Shown here: positions 57,915-64,000 of the stretch, piece after piece
How positions within the stretch are numbered: the first letter of the stretch is position 1
Layout of the letters: every line of letters begins with the position of its first letter
Source of the DNA: Mesobacillus sp. AQ2
GTDB lineage: Bacteria > Bacillota > Bacilli > Bacillales > Cytobacillaceae
Length of the DNA stretch: 64,000 nucleotides
Assembly: GCF_030122805.1 (NCBI RefSeq)
Contig: NZ_CP126080.1
Location: 1,865,001 to 1,929,000, forward strand
Direction: 5' to 3'
Notes under the pieces: model-generated
Databases searched by the model: none
What the model saw: the letters and a program-made list of their open reading frames with translations, nothing else
Told to the model about the DNA's origin: nothing
Program-made: the position numbers and the translations under genes

Positions 57915-59480
57915 ATGATGGATCTAATTATTTCAATCATCTCCATTTTGCTTGGCCTATTCGTCGGTGCAGTTGTTGGCTATTTTTATCGTAAATCCGT
58001 TGCGGAAGCAAAAATTGCAGGTGCCAAAAACGCCGCAGAACAAATTATTGAAGATGCGAAGCGTGGAGCAGAGGCAATGAAGAAGGAAGCCCTGCTGGAG
58101 GCTAAGGATGAAAATCACAAACTGCGTACTGAAGCAGAACGTGAGATTCGTGAACGAAGAAATGAACTGCAAAAACAAGAAAATCGTTTATTGCAAAAAG
58201 AGGAGAATCTTGATCGTAAAGATGAGTCGTTGAACAAACGCGAGAATCTTTTAGAGAAAAAAGATGACGCTCTTACCAAAAGACAACAGCATATTGAAGA
58301 GATGGAAAGCAAAGTGGACGAGATGGTACGAAATCAGCAGGCTGAACTGGAACGCATCTCGAGCTTAACGCGTGATGAGGCTAAATCCATCATTTTGGAG
58401 CGTACTGAGCAAGAACTTGCTCACGACATTGCACTAATGATTAAGGAAAACGAAAACAGGGCGAAAGAAGAATCCGATAAGAAAGCGAAAGAGGTACTTT
58501 CACTTGCCATCCAAAGATGCGCAGCTGACCATGTCGCTGAAACGACTGTGTCGGTCGTGAATCTTCCGAATGATGAAATGAAGGGACGCATTATCGGACG
58601 TGAGGGACGGAATATCCGCACCCTGGAAACGTTGACGGGAATAGACCTCATAATTGATGATACTCCGGAAGCAGTTATATTATCCGGATTTGACCCAATC
58701 AGACGTGAAACAGCCCGATTAGCTCTGGAAAAGCTTGTCCAGGATGGACGTATTCATCCGGCCCGAATCGAAGAAATGGTTGAGAAGGCACGCCGTGAAG
58801 TGGATGAACATATTCGCGAGGTTGGTGAACAGACGACCTTCGAAGTGGGAGTACATGGGCTGCATCCAGACCTCATCAAGATTCTTGGCCGCTTGAAGTA
58901 TCGTACAAGCTACGGACAGAATGTTCTTAAGCATTCAATGGAAGTAGCCCAATTGTCCGGATTGCTTGCTGCAGAGCTAGGTGAAGATGAAACATTGGCT
59001 CGCCGAGCAGGACTCCTGCATGACATCGGAAAGGCAATTGACCATGAAGTAGAAGGCAGCCACGTTGAAATTGGCGTGGAGCTCGCTACCAAGTACAAGG
59101 AACATCCTGTTGTCATCAACAGCATTGCTTCCCACCATGGTGATACTGAGCCTACATCGATCATCGCAGTTCTAGTTGCTGCTGCTGATGCATTATCAGC
59201 TGCAAGGCCAGGTGCCCGCAGCGAAGCACTTGAAAACTATATCCGCCGTCTTGAAAGACTCGAAGAAATCTCGGAATCCTATGAAGGGGTCGAGAAGTCC
59301 TTCGCTATTCAAGCGGGAAGAGAAATCAGGATCATGGTTCGACCTGATCAAATCGATGACTTGCAGGCACACCGCCTCGCTCGTGATATCCGTAAGAAAA
59401 TCGAGGAAGAGCTCGATTATCCAGGACATATCAAGGTTACAGTCATCCGTGAAACACGTGCAGTTGAATACGCAAAATAA
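57915..59480 (+). CDS. rny: ribonuclease Y
   Basis: A 521-residue membrane-anchored endoribonuclease that starts bulk mRNA decay in Firmicutes. It has an N-terminal membrane helix (about 3-24), a long coiled coil (about 30-200), a KH domain ([15 protein letters not shown] near 225) and an HD domain (HDIGKA near 368). The AGAGGAGGTG site serves ATG 57915 or ATG 57918; a GTG at 57909 lies inside the site itself. ymdB follows, the usual pairing. Confidence 0.97.
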   Translation: MMDLIISIISILLGLFVGAVVGYFYRKSVAEAKIAGAKNAAEQIIEDAKRGAEAMKKEALLEAKDENHKLRTEAEREIRERRNELQKQENRLLQKEENLDRKDESLNKRENLLEKKDDALTKRQQHIEEMESKVDEMVRNQQAELERISSLTRDEAKSIILERTEQELAHDIALMIKENENRAKEESDKKAKEVLSLAIQRCAADHVAETTVSVVNLPNDEMKGRIIGREGRNIRTLETLTGIDLIIDDTPEAVILSGFDPIRRETARLALEKLVQDGRIHPARIEEMVEKARREVDEHIREVGEQTTFEVGVHGLHPDLIKILGRLKYRTSYGQNVLKHSMEVAQLSGLLAAELGEDETLARRAGLLHDIGKAIDHEVEGSHVEIGVELATKYKEHPVVINSIASHHGDTEPTSIIAVLVAAADALSAARPGARSEALENYIRRLERLEEISESYEGVEKSFAIQAGREIRIMVRPDQIDDLQAHRLARDIRKKIEEELDYPGHIKVTVIRETRAVEYAK

Positions 59481-59505
59481 AGCGGTGCTTCGGCGCCGCT
59501 TTTTA
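59479..59505 (+). terminator. terminator after rny
   Basis: AAAGCGGTGC pairs with GCGCCGCTTT across the stable TTCG tetraloop, then a T-run. It begins at the rny stop codon. Confidence 0.9.
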
Positions 59506-59592
59506 TATTGTGGTCACATTGCTGTTTTCCTCTGATCACGATGATATGATACAATTTTTATATAAATAACTTATAGGCAGGAATGAAGATTA

Positions 59593-60390
59593 ATGAGAAT
59601 TTTATTTGTAGGGGATGTTGTAGGTTCTCCAGGCAGGGATATGGTTACGGAATACCTGCCAAAGCTGAAGGGGAAATTTCGTCCGACTGTTACGATCATA
59701 AATGGTGAGAATGCAGCGAGCGGTAAAGGGATTACCGAAAAGATTTACCGGCAGTTTCTCGAGCAGGGCGCACAGGCTGTCACTCTAGGAAACCACGCAT
59801 GGGATAACCGTGATATTTTTGAGTTCATCGATGGAGCTAAATATCTGGTACGGCCTGCTAATTTCCCAGAAGAAGTTCCTGGCAAAGGGATTGTTTATTT
59901 AAAAATCAACCAGGAGGAACTGGCAATAATCAATTTGCAAGGCCGAACATTCTTGACGCCAATTGATTGCCCATTTAAAAAAGCCGATGAACTGATTGAA
60001 GAAGCTAGAAAGCGCACATCCCTCATATTCGTTGATTTCCATGCAGAAGCAACTAGCGAAAAGCAGGCAATGGGATGGTATCTTGATGGAAAAGTTTCCG
60101 CCGTGGTCGGTACGCATACTCATGTCCAAACTGCAGATGAGCGAATTTTGCCTTCTGGTACAGCATATCTGACCGATGTAGGCATGACCGGTCCATATGA
60201 TGGCATTTTGGGAGTAGAAAAAGAAGCAGTTCTCAGAAGGTTCATTACAAGCCTGCCAACACGTTTCGAAGTAGCCAAGGAAGGAAGGAACCAGCTATCA
60301 GCAGTATTGATCGATTTGGATAAGAAAACTGGCAAAGCAGTGAAAATCCAGAAAATCCTTATCAATGAAGACCACCCTTTTTATGAATAA
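59593..60390 (+). CDS. ymdB: YmdB metallophosphoesterase
   Basis: A 265-residue phosphodiesterase with a two-metal calcineurin-like site: Asp8 in FVGDVVG, INGEN, GNHAWDN, and the C-terminal GTHTHVQTAD. B. subtilis YmdB hydrolyses 2',3'-cyclic nucleotides and is needed for biofilm/nanotube-related gene expression. The start follows GGCAGGAATG. A hairpin terminator follows and then the 53-bp tandem array. Confidence 0.95.
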   Translation: MRILFVGDVVGSPGRDMVTEYLPKLKGKFRPTVTIINGENAASGKGITEKIYRQFLEQGAQAVTLGNHAWDNRDIFEFIDGAKYLVRPANFPEEVPGKGIVYLKINQEELAIINLQGRTFLTPIDCPFKKADELIEEARKRTSLIFVDFHAEATSEKQAMGWYLDGKVSAVVGTHTHVQTADERILPSGTAYLTDVGMTGPYDGILGVEKEAVLRRFITSLPTRFEVAKEGRNQLSAVLIDLDKKTGKAVKIQKILINEDHPFYE

Positions 60391-60411
60391 GACATTAGAG
60401 TGACAATCGTG

Positions 60412-60455
60412 AGACTGCAGGAAAACTCATTCGAGTTTATCTGCAGTCTTTACTT
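60412..60455 (+). terminator. terminator after ymdB
   Basis: AGACTGCAG (60412-60420) pairs with CTGCAGTCT (60441-60449), with an inner ACTC/GAGT stem; the tail is TTACTT. Confidence 0.8.
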
Positions 60456-60500
60456 ATGAGCTGAATTTGGTTATTTGGAGAAGGATTAAGTTGGATGAAA

Positions 60501-61348
60501 GATACCCTTGTGAAGAGGTAGGAGGGTGGATAAGGGTATCATTGCTGTCGAGAAATACCCTTTTGATGGGAAAAGAGTGCGCATAAGGGTATCATTCCTG
60601 TCGAGAGATACCCTTATGACGAGAAAAGAGTGTGGATAAGGGTATCATTCTGCCAGAGAGATACCCTTATGAAGAGTGAAGAGTGCACATAAGGTCACCA
60701 TTGCCGCCGAGAGACACCCTTATGAAGAGTGAAGATTGCGCATAAGGTCACCATTCCGCCCGAGAGACACCCTTATGAAGAGCTAAGAGTCCACATAAGG
60801 GTATCATTCCTGTCGAGAGATACCCTTATGACGAGAAAAGAGTGTGGATAAGGGTATCATTCTGCCTGAGAGACACCCTTATGAAGAGCTAAGAGTCCAC
60901 ATAAGGGCATCATTCCGCCCGAGAGACACCCTTATGAAGAGGCAAGAGAACGCATAAGGTCACCATTGCCGCCGAGAGACACCCTTATGAAGAGTGAAGA
61001 TTGCGCATAAGGTTACCATTCCGCCAGAGAGACACCCTTATGAAGAGTGAAGAGTCTATATAAGGTCACCATTCCGCCCAAGAGACACCCTTATGAAGAG
61101 GCAAGAAAACGCATAAGGGCACCATTCCGTCAGAGAGACACCCTTATGAAGAGGTAAGAGTGCACATAAGGTCACCATTCCACCCTAGAGATACCCTTTT
61201 GAAGAGTGAAGAGTCCACATAAGGGCATCATTCCGCCAGAGAGACACCCTTATGAAGAAGAAAGAGTCAACATAAGGGCACCATTGCCCCCGAGAGGTAC
61301 CCTTATGAAGAGAAAAGAGTCCGCATAAGGTCACCATTCCGCCCGAAT
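60501..61348. repeat. tandem array of sixteen 53-bp dyad units
   Basis: Sixteen units start at 60501 and every 53 bp thereafter to 61296 (16 x 53 = 848 bp, no indels). Each unit has a left arm GAYACCCTTATG, a purine-rich AAGAG-type middle, a right arm CATAAGG followed by a variable block (GTATC, TCACC, GCATC or GCACC), and a 13-14-bp linker ATTCCGCCCGAGA. CCTTATG and CATAAGG are nearly invariant and complementary, so hairpins can form within a unit or between neighbours. Units 3 and 7 are almost identical, indicating segmental duplication of four units. 53 is not a multiple of three and there is no open frame, so it is non-coding. Confidence 0.95.
60631..60639 (-). promoter_or_regulatory. perfect DnaA box in array unit 3
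   Basis: TGTGGATAA on the + strand equals TTATCCACA on the - strand. The same site recurs at 60843-60851 in unit 7, 212 bp (four units) away. Most other units carry variants that do not match. Confidence 0.35.
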
Positions 61349-61397
61349 AGCATCATAACAGGGGTGTGATCCCGGTTCTAAAGGGAATTACCATTAT

Positions 61398-61456
61398 AAA
61401 AAAGCCTTGCCATGCAAAAAAACAGAATCAAAGTCATCACTTGCAATGCTTTTTTT
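61398..61456. terminator. bidirectional hairpin after the array
   Basis: AAAAAAGC-TTGC (61398-61410) pairs with GCAA-GCTTTTTT (61443-61455) around a ~30-nt loop with one mismatch. T-runs occur on both strands. It shields spoVS from transcription through the array and the array from the other side. Confidence 0.6.
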
Positions 61457-61460
61457 AACT

Positions 61461-61491
61461 GAAGGTCATATGTGGGCTTCCTCCTGAATAT
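61461..61491 (+). promoter_or_regulatory. possible sigma-H promoter of spoVS
   Basis: GAAGGTCAT (61461-61469), a 13-bp gap and CCTGAATAT (61483-61491) resemble the sigma-H pattern with its AGG and GAAT cores. spoVS is sigma-H dependent in B. subtilis. A perfect GATGTCC/GGACATC hairpin (61517-61537) lies in the leader. Confidence 0.35.
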
Positions 61492-61568
61492 AGTAGCAGT
61501 GGAACAGACTAACCTGGATGTCCACAAACAGGACATCTGGTACGGGACAAAATAAGGAGGAGCCAGGA

Positions 61569-61829
61569 ATGGAGATATTAAAAGTTTCAGCAAAATCTAA
61601 TCCTAATTCTGTAGCTGGTGCGCTTGCTGGAGTACTGCGCGAAAGAGGGGGCGCAGAAATTCAGGCAATTGGGGCGGGTGCATTAAATCAGGCCGTTAAG
61701 GCAGTAGCGATCGCAAGAGGGTTCGTAGCACCCAGCGGCGTTGATTTAATTTGCATCCCGGCATTTACTGATATCCTGATTGATGGCGAAGAGCGGACAG
61801 CCATTAAGTTGATTGTTGAACCCCGATAA
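61569..61829 (+). CDS. spoVS: stage V sporulation protein S
   Basis: An 86-residue SpoVS, exactly the family length, with an Alba-like nucleic-acid-binding fold (LKVSAKSNPNSVAGALAGVL, GAGALNQAVKAVAIARG). It is required for late sporulation and affects septation and lysis. I chose ATG 61569, which follows AAGGAGG; an ATG at 61518 lies inside the leader hairpin. Conservation is very strong across bacilli. Confidence 0.97.
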   Translation: MEILKVSAKSNPNSVAGALAGVLRERGGAEIQAIGAGALNQAVKAVAIARGFVAPSGVDLICIPAFTDILIDGEERTAIKLIVEPR

Positions 61830-61868
61830 AGTAAATATCAAACACATAAGAAATTATTGATATACTCG

Positions 61869-61900
61869 CCTGTTTGCATGTGCAAGCAGGTTTCTTTTAT
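61869..61900 (+). terminator. terminator after spoVS
   Basis: CCTGTTTGCA pairs with TGCAAGCAGG (one wobble), followed by TTTCTTTTATTT. Confidence 0.85.
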
Positions 61901-61933
61901 TTTCTTGTATAATGGGCACAAGGGGGAATTCTT

Positions 61934-62869
61934 TTGAAAATCTATGATGGACATTGTGATGTTCTCTATAAACTATTAATGGATCCGACACTTGATTATG
62001 TTAAAGCAGGGGAATTACAGGTCAATTTGGAAAAGCTGAATGCTTCAGGAACGAAAGTCCAGTTGTTCGCCATTTATGTACCCGAATCGGTCCATCCTGA
62101 TTTGAAATTCGAGGCAGCACTTAGGATGGTAGATTTGTTCTATGAAAAGGTTCTATCGCCGAATCCCCAAATGAAGCTTGTGACTAACAGGGCAGAGATT
62201 AATGACCTCACTGAACAAGAAATAGGTGCTGTCCTGACTCTTGAAGGTTGTGATGCCATTGGTCAGGATTTGTTGAAGCTGCGAACGCTGTTAAGGCTTG
62301 GGGTGCGTTCCGTAGGATTGACGTGGAACTTTGGAAATTATTGCGCCGACGGGGCGTTAGAGGAACGGGGGGCAGGGCTGACGAGATTTGGCCGGCAGGT
62401 TGTCCAGCTCCTGAATGAAACGGAAACAGCCTGTGATGTCTCCCATCTATCCGAGAGGGGGTTCTGGGATGTGCTGGAAGTATCAGACCGTGTGTTTGCG
62501 TCCCATTCAAACAGTTATACGAAATGCCAGCATCCGCGGAATTTGAGGGACGAACAAATCAAAGCGCTGATCGATTTGGATTCTGTCATGGGCCTCACCT
62601 TTGTCCCGGAATTTTTATCGGGTAAAAAGGAATCGGCATCGATTGATGATATAATCCGCCATCTGGAACATGTCTGTACTCTTGGAGGAGAAAATCATGT
62701 AGGCTTCGGTTCCGATTTTGACGGTATAGAATTTACGGTGAAGAATCTATCGGGAAATGATCAATATGAGAACCTTTGGAACGAATTGCAAAAATATTAT
62801 ACTGATATACAAGTCCGAAAGTTTCTTTTTGACAATATGGCGTCCAAACTTCCGTTGAAAAACAGCTGA
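61934..62869 (+). CDS. membrane dipeptidase (M19 renal dipeptidase family)
   Basis: A 311-residue zinc dipeptidase of the amidohydrolase fold. Metal ligands are visible: HCD in DGHCDVLY (His7, Asp9), the bridging Glu in TLEGCDAIG, His in CDVSHLS, His in FASHSN, and Asp in GSDFDG. Length is normal for bacterial members. There is no signal peptide, so it is cytosolic. The start is a TTG after AGGGGGA. It hydrolyses dipeptides, possibly with D-residues; the precise substrate is unknown. Confidence 0.92.
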   Translation: MKIYDGHCDVLYKLLMDPTLDYVKAGELQVNLEKLNASGTKVQLFAIYVPESVHPDLKFEAALRMVDLFYEKVLSPNPQMKLVTNRAEINDLTEQEIGAVLTLEGCDAIGQDLLKLRTLLRLGVRSVGLTWNFGNYCADGALEERGAGLTRFGRQVVQLLNETETACDVSHLSERGFWDVLEVSDRVFASHSNSYTKCQHPRNLRDEQIKALIDLDSVMGLTFVPEFLSGKKESASIDDIIRHLEHVCTLGGENHVGFGSDFDGIEFTVKNLSGNDQYENLWNELQKYYTDIQVRKFLFDNMASKLPLKNS

Positions 62870-63151
62870 AATCAATAGACACAACAGGTTTCAGTCCCTG
62901 AATAAGAGGGCCAGAATGCAGGAAACTTAAAATATTTTAACAAATAAAAAAATATTCATATTTTCGTCAAGAATTATTCTGAAAGGGTTGCTTTTTTTTT
63001 CACATAGGTCTAGAATTGAAAGCGTTTAGTACCATCCATTTACTAGATTTGACAGGGGTTTTAGAGATACCCACTAAATTCTAGTGAATTACTTGGAAAA
63101 GTGCTACACTTAATAACGAAGCGTTTTTACATATCTAAAGGGGTGTAAGAG
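62870..63151. other. gene-free stretch before korA
   Basis: A 282-bp AT-rich gap. It contains the cre-like site at 63016-63030, a TTGACA hexamer at 63049-63054 without a well-spaced -10 (nearest TAAATT at 63075, 20 bp), and a CACTA/TAGTG dyad at 63072-63086. These are probably the control region of korA. Confidence 0.45.
63016..63030. promoter_or_regulatory. cre-like site upstream of korA
   Basis: TTGAAAGCGTTTAGT matches the cre consensus WTGNAANCGNWNNCW except for one conserved C near the end. It lies about 20 bp before a TTGACA hexamer. Confidence 0.45.
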
Positions 63152-64000
63152 ATGATCAATCAACTTTCATGGAAAGTTGGCGGACAGCAGGGAGAAGGAA
63201 TTGAATCTACCGGGGAAATTTTCTCTATTGCTTTGAACCGTCTAGGCTACTACTTGTATGGCTACCGTCACTTTTCATCACGTATCAAGGGCGGACACAC
63301 AAATAACAAGATTCGGGTAAGCACTACAGAGGTTCGATCTATTTCTGACGATTTAGATATTCTTGTAGCGTTCGATCAGGAAACGATCGATGTTAACTAC
63401 AAGGAATTGCATGAGAAAGGCGTCATTTTGGCTGATGCGAAGTTTGATCCTAAAAAGCCAGAAGATACTCAAGCTGCATTGTATGCGGTTCCATTTACGG
63501 AAATAGCTACTGAACTTGGAACATCTCTTATGAAGAACATGGTCGCGATTGGTGCGACAAGTGCAATCCTTGACTTGGACATCCAGGTTTTCGAGGAAGT
63601 CGTCCAGGAAATCTTCGGACGCAAAGGACAACAGGTTGTCGATAAAAACATGGAAGCCATTAAAGCTGGCTACGAATATACGAAGGAACAATTGTCGGGC
63701 GCCGAGACGATGCAGCTTGAAAAGGCTGATGGACAGAAACGTCTGTTCATGATCGGCAATGACGCAATCGCAATGGGTGCAGTAGCAGGAGGCTGCCGCT
63801 TTATGGCTGCTTATCCAATCACGCCTGCATCAGAAATCATGGAATATCTGATCAAGAAGCTGCCGGCTCTTGGCGGAACTGTCATCCAGACAGAAGATGA
63901 AATTGCTGCTGCTACAATGGCAATCGGTGCCAACTATGGCGGAGTTCGTGCGATTACAGCATCTGCGGGTCCTGGCCTTTCTTTGAAAATGGAAGCAATC
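63152..64000 (+). CDS. korA: 2-oxoacid:ferredoxin oxidoreductase alpha subunit, partial
   Basis: 283 codons are open to the right edge; the gene is cut off. The N-terminal part (about residues 1-180) is the gamma domain (WKVGGQQGEGIESTGEIF), followed by the start of the pyrimidine-binding alpha domain (AAYPITPASEIME, then ITASAGPGLSLKMEAI). This gamma-alpha fusion is typical of 2-oxoglutarate:ferredoxin oxidoreductase KorA of bacilli, which normally precedes korB. The start follows AAGGGGTG. Confidence 0.93.
   Translation, partial: MINQLSWKVGGQQGEGIESTGEIFSIALNRLGYYLYGYRHFSSRIKGGHTNNKIRVSTTEVRSISDDLDILVAFDQETIDVNYKELHEKGVILADAKFDPKKPEDTQAALYAVPFTEIATELGTSLMKNMVAIGATSAILDLDIQVFEEVVQEIFGRKGQQVVDKNMEAIKAGYEYTKEQLSGAETMQLEKADGQKRLFMIGNDAIAMGAVAGGCRFMAAYPITPASEIMEYLIKKLPALGGTVIQTEDEIAAATMAIGANYGGVRAITASAGPGLSLKMEAI

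Noticed and set aside
60501..61348. CRISPR array
   Set aside because: The whole 53-bp unit is repeated, with no unique spacers between repeats, and no cas gene is in the window.
62981..62995. CodY box upstream of korA
   Set aside because: TTCTGAAA is present, but five of fifteen positions differ from the consensus.

Overview
This is a 64 kb stretch of a chromosome from the family Bacillaceae (spore-forming Firmicutes). It resembles Mesobacillus/Cytobacillus-type bacilli more than B. subtilis itself, but I cannot fix the species from sequence alone. The evidence is the gene order, which follows the B. subtilis ylx/ymf/ymd region almost gene for gene; strong AGGAGG-type ribosome binding sites with ATG, GTG and TTG starts; and the sporulation genes dpaA, dpaB, spoIIIE and spoVS. 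Every gene I accept is on the + strand. I see no tRNA, rRNA, prophage, insertion sequence or CRISPR array.

Layout. 1-1476: end of a motility operon (FapA-like protein, a small hydrophilic protein, SwrB). 1620-4775: rpsB, tsf, pyrH and frr for translation and UMP kinase. 5296-11231: uppS, cdsA, dxr, rseP and proS for envelope lipids, isoprenoids, site-2 proteolysis and tRNA charging. 12176-16501: polC. 16771-22087: the nusA-infB operon (rimP, nusA, ylxR, ylxQ, infB, ylxP, rbfA). 22276-29847: truB, ribF, rpsO, pnp, ylxY, mlpA and ymxH. 30039-35165: dipicolinate synthase plus asd, dapG and dapA, which feed the lysine/dipicolinate branch of spore formation. 35361-41144: rnjB, tepA, ylzJ and spoIIIE. 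41454-47112: a GntR regulator and a four-gene nucleoside ABC transporter. 47299-54225: a diguanylate cyclase and the ymfF-H-I-J-K-M cluster. 54449-60390: pgsA, cinA, recA, rny and ymdB. 61569-64000: spoVS, a dipeptidase and the start of korA.

The coding part is conserved core genome; the unusual material is between genes. The most striking item is a non-coding tandem array at 60501-61348, between ymdB and spoVS. It holds exactly sixteen 53-bp units with no insertion or deletion. Each unit carries a dyad that can pair within the unit or with its neighbour, and hairpins with terminator character lie on both sides. Two related ~248-bp structured elements (11681-11927 and 37184-37432) share an identical 80-nt core that folds into nested hairpins. 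Fragments of a second Bacillus-type intergenic repeat lie at 11283-11371, 11494-11526 and 54319-54366, and a 66-bp MITE-like inverted repeat precedes truB.

Regulation visible in the sequence includes a LexA box and promoter before recA, a sigma-K-type promoter before dpaA, and a near-perfect palindrome between the promoter and start of the GntR gene. A consensus cre site and a CodY-like site precede nupN. A structured leader precedes asd, and the recognisable transcription units end in intrinsic terminators.
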